This document shows positions 1 through 5,411 of a stretch of DNA of 5,411 bases, one piece after another. Numbering within the stretch: the stretch's first letter is position 1; each line of letters starts with the position of its first letter. The translations under genes and the position numbers were made by a program. The DNA is from an uncultured Phascolarctobacterium sp. Its GTDB lineage: Bacteria; Bacillota; Negativicutes; Acidaminococcales; Acidaminococcaceae. The notes under the pieces are model-generated. The model had not been told where the DNA came from. It was given only the letters and a program-made list of their open reading frames with translations, and did not search any database. The stretch spans positions 1 to 5,411 of the forward strand of contig UQLS01000026.1 in assembly GCA_900541915.1 (NCBI GenBank). Direction: 5' to 3'.

Positions 1-40
1 TCAGATGGGGTTTAGTTCTTTCATATTTAGCTTTTGCCAT
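1..40 (-). CDS. tuf: Elongation factor Tu, N-terminal fragment (cut by window edge)
   Basis: Only the first 13 codons and one further base are inside the window. They translate to MAKAKYERTKPHL, the conserved N-terminus of bacterial EF-Tu just before the NIGTIGHVDHGK P-loop region, which would lie outside. The start is ATG at 40-38, ten bases after a perfect AGGAGG at 56-51. EF-Tu is the GTPase that carries aminoacyl-tRNA to the ribosomal A site. It follows fusA by 34 bases on the same strand with no terminator between, the usual last position of the str operon. The identification rests on the short peptide plus the position after fusA, which together are convincing. Whether it is the only tuf copy cannot be seen. 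Confidence 0.93.
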   Translation of the reverse strand, partial: MAKAKYERTKPHL

Positions 41-50
41 TTGTGAATTG

Positions 51-57
51 CCTCCTT
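51..57 (-). promoter_or_regulatory. Ribosome binding site of tuf
   Basis: AAGGAGG on the minus strand, ten bases upstream of the ATG at 40. It fixes the start of an EF-Tu gene that is otherwise almost wholly outside the window. Confidence 0.85.
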
Positions 58-74
58 AAAGTGTTTGTGAAAAC

Positions 75-2159
75 TTAGGCTTGAGTGCCTTTGTTTTTAG
101 CAATGATTGCTTCAGCAATGTTTCTGGGAACATCTTCATAATGGTCAACTTCCATAGAGTAGTTGCCACGGCCCTGAGTTTTGCTGCGCAGGTCGGTTGC
201 ATAACCGAACATTTCAGCCAACGGAACGAAAGCGTTGATAACTTGTGCGCCGTTACGAGCTTCCATACCTTCGATACGGCCACGACGGGAGTTGATATCG
301 CCGATTACGTCGCCCATGTATTCTTCAGGAACGGTAACTTCAACTTTCATGTAAGGTTCGAGGATTACAGGATCAGCTTTTTGAGCACCAGCTCTGAAGC
401 CCATGGAACCAGCAATCTTGAACGCCATTTCAGAGGAGTCGACTTCATGGTAAGAACCGTCGTATACGGTAACAGCGATGTCAACCATCGGATAACCAGC
501 AACTACGCCGTTTTCCATAGCTTCTTTGACACCGGCTTCGATAGGAGCGATGTATTCTTTCGGAATAGCGCCGCCAACGACTTTATTTTCAAACAGGAAG
601 CCTTCGCCAGGTTCACGCGGAGTGATTTCCAGCCAGCAATGACCGTATTGGCCTTTACCACCGGACTGACGAACGAATTTACCTTCGGATTTAACTGCTT
701 TGCGGATGGTTTCACGGTAAGCAACCTGCGGGTTACCAACAGTGCAGCCTACTTTGAATTCGCGGAGCAGACGGTCAACAATGATGTCCAGGTGAAGCTC
801 ACCCATACCGGAAATAATGGTTTGGGAAGTTTCTGCATCAGTGTGTACGCGGAAGGTCGGATCTTCTTCAGCAAGTTTTTGTAAAGCAATGCCCATTTTT
901 TCTTGGTCTGCTTTAGTTTTAGGTTCAACTGCAACGGAGATAACGGGATCCGGGAATACCATGGATTCGAGGATGATTTCGTTTTTCTCATCGCAGAGAG
1001 TATCACCAGTAGTGGTGTCTTTCAGACCTACAGCTGCTGCGATATCGCCGGAGTAAACCATTTCGATTTCTTCACGGTGGTTAGCATGCATTTGCAGGAT
1101 ACGGCCGATACGTTCTCTCTTACCTTTGGTGGAGTTATATACATAAGAACCAGCGGTCAGAGTACCGGAGTAAACACGGAAGAATGCGAGTTTACCAACA
1201 AACGGGTCGGTCATGATTTTGAATGCCAGTGCAGAGAACGGAGCTTCGTCGCTGGACGGACGTTCGTCTTCTTCACCAGTTTCAGGGTTAACGCCTTTGA
1301 TAGGCGGAATGTCGGTCGGAGCAGGCATGAATGCAACTACTGCGTCCAGCAAAGGTTGTACGCCTTTGTTTTTGTAGGAAGAACCGCAGCATACAGGAGT
1401 CATCTTGCAAGCAATGGTTTGTTTGCGGATGCCAGCCATGATTTCTTCTTCGGTCAGTTCTTCACCTTCCAGATATTTCATCATGAGCTCGTCATCGCTT
1501 TCAGCAACAGCTTCAACCAGTTGTGCGCGATATTCTTCTGCTTTTTCTTTCATGTCAGCAGGAATTTCAACGAATTCTTCATCTTTGCCGAGCGCATCGC
1601 CGTAAACGATAGCTTTCATTTTAATCAGATCGATCATACCTTCAAAGGTATCTTCAAAGCCGATAGGCAGTTGAATAGGCACTGCATTAGCACCCAGACG
1701 ATCTTTCATCATTTGCACTACGTTATAGAAGTTAGCGCCGGTGATGTCCATTTTATTTACATACGCCATACGCGGTACATGATATTTGTCAGCTTGACGC
1801 CATACGGTTTCAGACTGAGGTTCAACGCCGCCTTTAGCGCAGAATACTGCTACAGAGCCATCAAGTACACGCAGGGAACGTTCTACTTCTACAGTGAAGT
1901 CAACGTGGCCCGGAGTATCGATGATGTTGATGCGGTGGCCAGCCCATTGGCAGGTGGTTGCAGCGGAAGTAATGGTAATACCACGTTCTTGTTCCTGAAC
2001 CATCCAGTCCATGGTAGCGCCGCCATCATGGGTTTCACCGATTTTATGTACTCTGCCGGTATAGAACAGAATACGTTCGGTGGTAGTGGTTTTACCAGCA
2101 TCGATGTGAGCCATGATGCCGATGTTTCTAGTTTTCTCAAGCGGAAATTGTCTGCCCAC
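75..2159 (-). CDS. fusA: Elongation factor G (EF-G), GTG start
   Basis: This 694-residue protein has the full length of bacterial EF-G, the cytosolic GTPase that moves tRNAs and mRNA after peptide bond formation and helps RRF split ribosomes. All GTPase motifs are present: P-loop AHIDAGKTT (about residues 17-25), RGIT of switch I (59-62), DTPGH of switch II (81-85), NKMD (135-138) and a GSS version of the G5 loop (259-261). Domain II follows at about 305-400, domain III carries SGMGELHLDII (450-460), domain IV has the GKGQYGHCWLEI and HEVDSSE stretches (501-577), and domain V closes the protein. The start is GTG at 2159, eight bases after AGGAGGA; an in-frame TAA two codons upstream excludes any longer start. 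It lies between rpsG (39 bases upstream) and tuf (34 bases downstream). The str-operon position and intact motifs indicate the canonical translocase and not an EF-G2 or TetM-like paralogue. Confidence 0.98.
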   Translation of the reverse strand: MGRQFPLEKTRNIGIMAHIDAGKTTTTERILFYTGRVHKIGETHDGGATMDWMVQEQERGITITSAATTCQWAGHRINIIDTPGHVDFTVEVERSLRVLDGSVAVFCAKGGVEPQSETVWRQADKYHVPRMAYVNKMDITGANFYNVVQMMKDRLGANAVPIQLPIGFEDTFEGMIDLIKMKAIVYGDALGKDEEFVEIPADMKEKAEEYRAQLVEAVAESDDELMMKYLEGEELTEEEIMAGIRKQTIACKMTPVCCGSSYKNKGVQPLLDAVVAFMPAPTDIPPIKGVNPETGEEDERPSSDEAPFSALAFKIMTDPFVGKLAFFRVYSGTLTAGSYVYNSTKGKRERIGRILQMHANHREEIEMVYSGDIAAAVGLKDTTTGDTLCDEKNEIILESMVFPDPVISVAVEPKTKADQEKMGIALQKLAEEDPTFRVHTDAETSQTIISGMGELHLDIIVDRLLREFKVGCTVGNPQVAYRETIRKAVKSEGKFVRQSGGKGQYGHCWLEITPREPGEGFLFENKVVGGAIPKEYIAPIEAGVKEAMENGVVAGYPMVDIAVTVYDGSYHEVDSSEMAFKIAGSMGFRAGAQKADPVILEPYMKVEVTVPEEYMGDVIGDINSRRGRIEGMEARNGAQVINAFVPLAEMFGYATDLRSKTQGRGNYSMEVDHYEDVPRNIAEAIIAKNKGTQA

Positions 2160-2167
2160 TTCTTAAA

Positions 2168-2174
2168 TCCTCCT
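2168..2174 (-). promoter_or_regulatory. Ribosome binding site of fusA, supporting the GTG start
   Basis: AGGAGGA on the minus strand, eight bases before the GTG at 2159. The in-frame TAA between it and the GTG leaves GTG as the only reasonable initiator. Confidence 0.85.
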
Positions 2175-2198
2175 CAATAATTCAACTGAGACAGGCCA

Positions 2199-2669
2199 TT
2201 ACCAGCGGTAATGAGCAAATGCTTTATTTGCTTCTGCCATTTTGTGGGTATCTTCACGTTTCTTAACAGCAGCGCCAGTAGCGTTTGCTGCGTCCATGAT
2301 TTCACCAGCTACACGTTCGCACATGGTTCTTTCACCACGCAGGCGAGAGTAGTTTACCAGCCAGCGAATACCCAGGGTGGTTTTACGATCAGCACGTACT
2401 TCCACCGGAACCTGATAGTTAGCACCGCCAACACGGCGAGCACGTACTTCCAGGAGCGGCATTACATTTTGCATAGCGGCATCAAATACTTCCAAAGGAT
2501 CTTTGCCGGTTTTTGCACGAACCAGGTCAAATGCATCATACACGATGCGTTCAGCAACGCCTTTTTTGCCATCGAGCATGATTTTGTTAATAAATCTAGT
2601 TAAAAGTTTAGAACCGTACACCGGATCCGGCAGTACGTCTCTTTTAGTTACAGGGCCTTTTCTCGGCAT
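2199..2669 (-). CDS. rpsG: 30S ribosomal protein S7
   Basis: The product is 156 residues, the exact usual length of bacterial S7. S7 is a primary binder of the 3' major domain of 16S rRNA; it nucleates assembly of the 30S head and lines the E site and mRNA exit channel. The family signature DPVYGSKLLTRFINKIMLDG spans about residues 15-34, the beta-hairpin GGANYQVPVEV lies at 81-91, and the basic helical C-terminus ends in FAHYRW. The start is ATG at 2669, seven bases after AGGAGG at 2682-2677. It sits 39 bases downstream of rpsL and 39 bases upstream of fusA, with no terminator in either gap, so cotranscription is expected. Nothing is missing or unusual. In Escherichia coli S7 represses its own operon through the S12-S7 gap; I see no clear counterpart of that structure here. 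Confidence 0.98.
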   Translation of the reverse strand: MPRKGPVTKRDVLPDPVYGSKLLTRFINKIMLDGKKGVAERIVYDAFDLVRAKTGKDPLEVFDAAMQNVMPLLEVRARRVGGANYQVPVEVRADRKTTLGIRWLVNYSRLRGERTMCERVAGEIMDAANATGAAVKKREDTHKMAEANKAFAHYRW

Positions 2670-2676
2670 GTGTTTC

Positions 2677-2682
2677 CCTCCT
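2677..2682 (-). promoter_or_regulatory. Ribosome binding site of rpsG
   Basis: Perfect AGGAGG on the minus strand, seven bases before the ATG at 2669. Confidence 0.8.
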
Positions 2683-2708
2683 CAAATTTTCATTCGTCGT
2701 TTACTCAA

Positions 2709-3092
2709 TTATTTTTTAGCAGCTTTTGCACGTTTCGCGCCGTATTTGGAGCGAGACTGGTTGCGGTTAGCAACGCCTGCAGTATCAAGAGCACCGCGAA
2801 TGATGTGGTAACGCACGCCCGGAAGGTCTTTTACCCTTCCGCCTCTGATAAGAACAACACTGTGTTCTTGAAGATTGTGACCGATACCCGGGATGTAAGC
2901 AGTAACTTCGATGCCGTTAGTCAAACGTACACGAGCTACTTTACGAAGTGCAGAGTTAGGTTTTTTCGGGGTGGTAGTGTAAACCCTGGTGCAAACGCCA
3001 CGTTTTTGCGGGCATTCTTTCAATGCCGGAGCAGTGGATTTGGATTTCAAAACTGCTCTGCCTTTACGTACTAACTGATTAATTGTAGGCAT
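2709..3092 (-). CDS. rpsL: 30S ribosomal protein S12
   Basis: The product has 127 residues, within the usual 123-140 range for S12. S12 sits at the decoding centre of the 30S subunit and influences accuracy and the streptomycin response. The nearly invariant stretches are present: CPQKRGVCTRVYTTTPKKPNSALRK in the loop at about residues 27-51, GHNLQEHSVVLIRGGRVKDLPGVRYH (71-96) and the RSKYG motif near 114-118. Lys43, Lys44 and Lys88 are the wild-type residues at positions where classical streptomycin-resistance changes occur, and Asp89, the residue methylthiolated in some bacteria, is also present. The start is ATG at 3092 behind an unusually complete AAAGGAGGTG ribosome binding site. It lies 68 bases after the L7Ae-like gene, a gap that holds a hairpin with a U-tract (3134-3154), and 39 bases before rpsG. 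Confidence 0.98.
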   Translation of the reverse strand: MPTINQLVRKGRAVLKSKSTAPALKECPQKRGVCTRVYTTTPKKPNSALRKVARVRLTNGIEVTAYIPGIGHNLQEHSVVLIRGGRVKDLPGVRYHIIRGALDTAGVANRNQSRSKYGAKRAKAAKK

Positions 3093-3097
3093 ATCGG

Positions 3098-3107
3098 CAC
3101 CTCCTTT
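3098..3107 (-). promoter_or_regulatory. Very strong ribosome binding site of rpsL
   Basis: AAAGGAGGTG on the minus strand is complementary to nearly the whole anti-Shine-Dalgarno end of 16S rRNA and ends five bases before the ATG at 3092. It is the most complete such site in the window, which fits the high output expected of S12. Confidence 0.85.
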
Positions 3108-3128
3108 CCAAACAATTAGATTTTAATG

Positions 3129-3134
3129 ATTATA
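3129..3134 (-). promoter_or_regulatory. TATAAT hexamer upstream of rpsL, doubtful promoter
   Basis: A perfect TATAAT reads on the minus strand just after the hairpin at 3139-3154 and about 37 bases before the rpsL start. At 16-18 base spacing the -35 region (GGGCTT or its neighbours) matches TTGACA poorly, and there is no TGn extension. It may therefore be only the U-rich tail of the hairpin, or a weak internal promoter for rpsL. Confidence 0.2.
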
Positions 3135-3154
3135 AAAACTTAGCTTTCGCCAAG
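3134..3154 (-). terminator. Short GNRA-loop hairpin with U-tract between L7Ae gene and rpsL
   Basis: On the minus strand the RNA reads CUUGGC, loop GAAA, GCUAAG, then UUUUUAUAAU. The stem has six pairs including one G-U pair and is capped by a stable GNRA tetraloop. It begins six bases after the L7Ae stop codon at 3161. The shape is that of a weak intrinsic terminator. Because the essential genes rpsL, rpsG and fusA lie downstream without a convincing promoter of their own, it probably allows substantial read-through, or serves as an RNA stability or processing element. Its function is inferred. Confidence 0.5.
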
Positions 3155-3160
3155 CCCTTA

Positions 3161-3412
3161 TCAAATTTTAAGTACTGCAGCAGCCGCCGCTTTCACATGA
3201 ATTCCGCAGGCTTTGCCAAGTTCATTCATGCTTTCAACCTCGATTACCTCGACGCCTTTCTCACGGCACAGCTCCAGGAGATTGTCGGTAACCCGTTCAT
3301 CAGCATCTTTTGCTACATAAACTTTTGCAGCATTATTCTTTGCGACAGATTTTTCCGTCTGCTTGACGCCGACGGCACGTTTTTCTGCCTGAATCAAAGC
3401 TTCCAGACTCAT
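3161..3412 (-). CDS. rplGB: Ribosomal L7Ae-like (YbxF/L30e family) K-turn binding protein
   Basis: This small protein of 83 residues belongs to the L7Ae/L30e/S12e/Gadd45 family and matches Bacillus YbxF (82 residues) in size, position and key stretches. The family core is visible: VYVAKDAD (about residues 31-38), then VEVIEVESMNELGKACGI (54-71) and an Ala/Val-rich C-terminal strand (74-81). Relatives bind kink-turn RNA; YbxF does so in vitro and associates with ribosomes, but its cellular role is poorly defined. The start chosen is ATG at 3412, six bases after AAGGAGG. An ATG eight codons upstream (3436) would extend the protein through the ribosome binding site itself and give an implausible LRRRRQQ leader, so it is rejected. 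It is the first gene of the str transcription unit; in many Firmicutes this gene follows rpoC, which is not adjacent here. Confidence 0.93.
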   Translation of the reverse strand: MSLEALIQAEKRAVGVKQTEKSVAKNNAAKVYVAKDADERVTDNLLELCREKGVEVIEVESMNELGKACGIHVKAAAAAVLKI

Positions 3413-3418
3413 TTGTTG

Positions 3419-3425
3419 CCTCCTT
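3419..3425 (-). promoter_or_regulatory. Ribosome binding site of the L7Ae-like gene
   Basis: AAGGAGG on the minus strand, six bases before the ATG at 3412. It decides that start over the upstream ATG at 3436. Its GGAG core (3423-3420) can pair with CTCC at 3433-3430, leaving a six-base loop. Confidence 0.85.
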
Positions 3426-3430
3426 CGTCG

Positions 3431-3441
3431 GAGCATAGCTC
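3431..3441 (-). repeat. Perfect small inverted repeat in the str operon leader
   Basis: GAGC-TAT-GCTC on the minus strand lies in the predicted 5' untranslated leader, just before the ribosome binding site of the L7Ae-like gene. Its right arm overlaps the CTCC that could pair with the Shine-Dalgarno core, so the two hairpins exclude each other. Both are short and the regulatory meaning is uncertain. Confidence 0.35.
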
Positions 3442-3458
3442 ACCCGTAGTACTGGTAT

Positions 3459-3487
3459 ATTGTAACATTCATAACACGCTATGTCAA
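3459..3487 (-). promoter_or_regulatory. Sigma-A promoter of the str operon
   Basis: On the minus strand a perfect TTGACA (3487-3482) is followed by a 17-base spacer and TACAAT (3464-3459), one mismatch from consensus. Transcription would begin near 3452, giving a leader of about 40 bases to the L7Ae-like start at 3412. A-rich DNA just upstream of the -35 could act as an UP element. This is the only convincing promoter between the symporter terminator and tuf, so it probably drives the whole ribosomal protein and elongation factor operon. Confidence 0.85.
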
Positions 3488-3668
3488 CACTTTTTTGCAA
3501 TTTTTTTGGTGGCTTTTAGGCCCTTTTTATGCACTTCTTTTTTTACACCCATCCTAGTGTTTCATATAAACATTTTCTCTTGATTTTCCATCGCTGACAC
3601 ACACTTTTAATCTTTCTTTTACTCTAACTTTTTTATTATTGTAATTAAATTAAATCAATTTCTTACAT
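3488..3668. other. AT-rich intergenic stretch without a recognisable gene
   Basis: This stretch lies between the str promoter and the symporter terminator. It has T-rich runs on the plus strand and no reading frame with a credible ribosome binding site; the best is a 22-codon lysine-rich frame at 3552-3484 (minus), which lacks proper spacing to a Shine-Dalgarno sequence and runs into the -35 hexamer. I see no RNA gene, known riboswitch or mobile element in it. Confidence 0.6.
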
Positions 3669-3704
3669 AAAAAGAAAACCGGCATCCCTGATTGAGATAC
3701 CGGT
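3669..3704 (-). terminator. Intrinsic terminator of the symporter gene
   Basis: On the minus strand ACCGGTATCTC pairs with GGGATGCCGGT across the loop AATCA: 11 pairs, two of them G-U. A T-rich tail, TTTCTTTTT, follows. The hairpin begins eight bases after the symporter TAA at 3713. It insulates the str operon from symporter transcription. The plus-strand side also has an A-rich flank but no gene reads into it from that direction. Confidence 0.9.
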
Positions 3705-3712
3705 AAAATATT

Positions 3713-5119
3713 TTATGCTTTCTGCAGAACTGCAGATTCTTTTTTAGCGGGACTAAGCACCGCAGCAGCTGCATAAGCAGCAAGGCAGACACACCATTCC
3801 ATGTAGATAACATTATTGAAGATACGCACCTGCGGGAAAAGCTGCCACAAAACAAGCATTACAAACCCTGCCAGCAATGTCCAGAAGCCTGCTGCTTTGG
3901 AAGTGTAGCGCGGGAAAAACAGTGCGATAATAACAATTACACTGAATGCAGCAGTCAAAGACAAGCCTATCATAATAGTACCCAGGATACTGGATACGCT
4001 CATCGCCAATCCCAGGGTAAGGATGCCGCTGATCATTACGCAGAGACGAGTCATTAAAAGCTGACGTTTTTCACTGCATTCAGGATTGATAAATCTTTTG
4101 TAAATATCACTGGAAAACAGTGTGCCTGCACTCAGCAGCAAATTGCAGGCTGTAGAAACATCGGCTGCCCAAAGAGCAGCAAGTGTAATGCCAGCCAAAA
4201 GCGGCGGCAGTCCGACAATAACCTGCGGCAGGGCCAGAGCAGCCTGTGCATCAGGATACATTGCCTTGGCACAAATTCCCAGGAACGCTGCTAATACGCC
4301 AACCGGAATCATAAGAATACCGCCCCAGACAAAACCTTTTTTAGCCGTCTGGGCATCCTTGGCACCTAATGAAATCTGCAGAATACTTTGCAGAGACAGA
4401 TTAACCGTAATAAGAGTTACTACCCAGCTGGTAATGGTCATAGCGCCCACACCATCAATAAAGCTGAACCAGGGAACATTACTCGGCAGTGCTGCAGCTA
4501 GTGACTCCATACTGCCTATTTCTCTGAACTGCATTACAGTAGCAATAATAATACCGCCATAAATAAGAACGATATTAAGTACATTAGACAGAGAAGCAGA
4601 CCACATACCGCCAATAAAAGTAATACCAATAAATGTTACGGCACTTACCAGCATACCGGTTTTGAAGTCAAAAACATCAGGCATAATAGCATGCAGAATA
4701 CTGCCGCCGGCAATATACTGCAGAGAAATAATGACTAACTGAATAACAATCTGACAAAAAACACCTAAAATAACGGCATTTTTGCCATGATGTCTTTCAA
4801 TAAGCTCAGAAATAGTAGTAATATTCTGTTCACGATACTTTTTAGCCATAAACAGGCCCATAACAATTGCACCAAGAGCCCAGGCAATAGTATACCACCC
4901 GGCACTGAGTCCTACACGAAAAGCATGTTCAGATACACCAATCGTTGATGCACCACCTACTGCCAGACCAATAATAGTTACCCCAATCAGCGGCGCAGAA
5001 AGTTTTCTGCCAGCCAGAGCATAATTTTCATTACTGCCCTCACTGCGTTTTTTCGCATACCAGCTGATAGCAAACAGCGCAACAATATACAGAAGCAAAA
5101 CAGATAAAGAAATAGACAC
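3713..5119 (-). CDS. Sodium:solute symporter (SSS family), substrate unknown
   Basis: This 468-residue, very hydrophobic protein has about 13 predicted membrane segments by eye (near 3-20, 42-63, 72-92, 115-137, 155-175, 179-197, 226-247, 264-285, 307-332, 357-380, 383-403, 408-428, 436-456), as expected for the LeuT-fold SSS family (TC 2.A.21). The family signature is clear at about 315-341, AALWAADVSTACNLLLSAG followed by DIYK. Ser322-Thr323 align with the Na+-site residues Ser340-Thr341 of PutP. The GGASTIG stretch (55-61) before a GLSAGW motif matches the conserved second segment. It would import a small solute across the cytoplasmic membrane, driven by the sodium gradient. The PutP sodium ligand Asp55 appears replaced by Thr, which argues against a proline transporter; the substrate cannot be read from sequence or neighbours. 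The start is GTG at 5119, nine bases after GGAGG, with an in-frame TAA directly upstream. It is a single-gene unit with its own promoter and terminator. Confidence 0.9.
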   Translation of the reverse strand: MSISLSVLLLYIVALFAISWYAKKRSEGSNENYALAGRKLSAPLIGVTIIGLAVGGASTIGVSEHAFRVGLSAGWYTIAWALGAIVMGLFMAKKYREQNITTISELIERHHGKNAVILGVFCQIVIQLVIISLQYIAGGSILHAIMPDVFDFKTGMLVSAVTFIGITFIGGMWSASLSNVLNIVLIYGGIIIATVMQFREIGSMESLAAALPSNVPWFSFIDGVGAMTITSWVVTLITVNLSLQSILQISLGAKDAQTAKKGFVWGGILMIPVGVLAAFLGICAKAMYPDAQAALALPQVIVGLPPLLAGITLAALWAADVSTACNLLLSAGTLFSSDIYKRFINPECSEKRQLLMTRLCVMISGILTLGLAMSVSSILGTIMIGLSLTAAFSVIVIIALFFPRYTSKAAGFWTLLAGFVMLVLWQLFPQVRIFNNVIYMEWCVCLAAYAAAAVLSPAKKESAVLQKA

Positions 5120-5128
5120 TTAAAATCC

Positions 5129-5133
5129 CCTCC
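5129..5133 (-). promoter_or_regulatory. Ribosome binding site of the symporter, supporting its GTG start
   Basis: GGAGG (within GGAGGGG) on the minus strand, nine bases before the GTG at 5119. A TAA immediately precedes the GTG in frame, so no longer start is possible. Confidence 0.8.
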
Positions 5134-5172
5134 ACAAAATAATAACAGCTGAATACTTTTAATAATGTTATA

Positions 5173-5202
5173 ATTATATGCTTTTATTACACCAATAGTC
5201 AA
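5173..5202 (-). promoter_or_regulatory. Sigma-A promoter of the symporter gene
   Basis: On the minus strand TTGACT (5202-5197) is followed by an 18-base spacer and a perfect TATAAT (5178-5173). The start of transcription would be near 5166, leaving about 45 bases of leader before the GTG at 5119. No clear operator stands out, apart from a palindromic CAGCTG in the leader. Confidence 0.75.
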
Positions 5203-5317
5203 TATCTTGTTTACAGTTTTACTTTTAAAACATTTTTTATTAACACTTTCTTTACTTTCTAAATCAAAGCTTGCTGCATTATTTTTTAGAAAAAGCAAAA
5301 TTTATTTTTAAAATCTA
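5203..5317. other. Very AT-rich spacer between divergent promoters
   Basis: No gene is seen between the symporter promoter (minus) and the tRNA promoter (plus). The right part, about 5290-5317, is made of alternating A and T tracts directly upstream of the tRNA -35 and could be an UP element for RNA polymerase alpha. A 103-codon minus-strand frame that begins here runs out of frame into the symporter and is not credible. Confidence 0.5.
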
Positions 5318-5346
5318 TTGACAAATACCATAAAACCTATTATCAT
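5318..5346 (+). promoter_or_regulatory. Promoter of the tRNA-Arg gene
   Basis: A perfect TTGACA (5318-5323), a 17-base spacer and TATCAT (5341-5346) precede the tRNA by about 12 bases. Transcription would start near 5353, a very short leader that suits a tRNA precursor trimmed by RNase P. AT-rich tracts just upstream are consistent with strong stable-RNA transcription. Confidence 0.85.
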
Positions 5347-5358
5347 ATACTACGTTAT

Positions 5359-5411
5359 GACTCCGTAGCTCAGCTGGATAGAGCGTTTGACTACGAATCA
5401 AAAGGTCGCAG
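5359..5411 (+). tRNA. tRNA-Arg, anticodon ACG (3' part cut by window edge)
   Basis: The cloverleaf can be followed from its 5' end. The acceptor strand GACTCCG (5359-5365) and TA linker lead to the D arm GCTC/GAGC with an AGCTGGATA loop. The anticodon stem TTTGA/TCAAA is fully paired around the loop CTACGAA, giving anticodon ACG at 5393-5395. The variable loop AGGTC follows, and the first bases of the T stem (GCAG) end the window. ACG reads the CGN arginine codons, normally after A34 is deaminated to inosine by TadA. The T loop, the 3' acceptor strand and any encoded CCA lie outside. The partner acceptor strand should read CGGAGTC. Confidence 0.95.

Noticed and set aside
81..884. 267-codon plus-strand open frame opposite the 3' half of fusA
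   Set aside because: Same antisense register effect as the 903-2180 frame; no recognisable domain.
903..2180. 425-codon plus-strand open frame opposite fusA
   Set aside because: It lies in exact antisense codon register with EF-G, has no recognisable domain or ribosome binding site, and is explained by fusA avoiding TTA, CTA and TCA codons.
3413..3436. Eight-residue N-terminal extension of the L7Ae-like protein from the ATG at 3436
   Set aside because: The extension would read through the AAGGAGG site serving the ATG at 3412, has no good site of its own, and adds residues absent from the family.
3509..3538. Possible plus-strand terminator, GGC-TTTTAG-GCC followed by a T run
   Set aside because: The stem has only about three pairs and there is no plus-strand gene upstream for it to serve.
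3484..3552. 22-residue lysine-rich small frame (minus strand) upstream of the str promoter
   Set aside because: The only Shine-Dalgarno-like bases abut the ATG with no spacing, the composition simply reflects A-rich DNA, and the frame ends inside the -35 hexamer.
4987..5298. 103-codon minus-strand frame overlapping the symporter start and its upstream region
   Set aside because: It is out of frame with the symporter, lacks a ribosome binding site and has the Phe/Leu/Cys/Lys composition expected from AT-rich noncoding DNA.
5359..5411. tRNA-Arg as a possible integration site for a mobile element
   Set aside because: Such insertions sit at the 3' end of the tRNA, which is outside the window, and no integrase or direct repeat is visible here.
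1..5411. CRISPR array, insertion sequence or phage genes
   Set aside because: No spaced direct repeats, transposase motifs or terminal inverted repeats were found on either strand.

Overview
The window comes from a Bacillota-type (Firmicutes) chromosome. The reasons are the gene order L7Ae-like protein / S12 / S7 / EF-G / EF-Tu, strong AGGAGG-type ribosome binding sites on every gene, clean sigma-A promoters, and an 83-residue L7Ae/YbxF protein next to S12. The protein sequences and moderate GC content look most like the Negativicutes (Phascolarctobacterium or Acidaminococcaceae type), but I infer this by eye and it is not proven.

Layout, read leftwards on the minus strand. A sodium:solute symporter (5119 to 3713) has its own promoter and a strong terminator. 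An intergenic stretch of about 300 bp follows and carries a near-consensus promoter. The 'str' operon comes next: L7Ae-like K-turn protein (3412 to 3161), rpsL/S12 (3092 to 2709), rpsG/S7 (2669 to 2199), fusA/EF-G (2159 to 75) and the first 13 codons of tuf/EF-Tu (40 to beyond position 1). On the plus strand, a tRNA-Arg(ACG) gene with its own promoter starts at 5359 and is cut by the right edge, so the symporter and the tRNA are transcribed divergently.

The str genes act together in translation. S12 and S7 are head and decoding-site proteins of the 30S subunit, EF-G drives translocation, EF-Tu delivers aminoacyl-tRNA, and the L7Ae-like protein probably binds kink-turns in RNA. The symporter is an unrelated single-gene unit of unknown substrate.

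The window is mostly ordinary core genome and I found no new multi-gene system. The points worth a second look are regulatory: the str operon starts from its own promoter and does not follow rpoC; a GNRA-loop hairpin with a U-tract sits between the L7Ae gene and rpsL; and the L7Ae leader has two mutually exclusive small hairpins, one of which covers the ribosome binding site.
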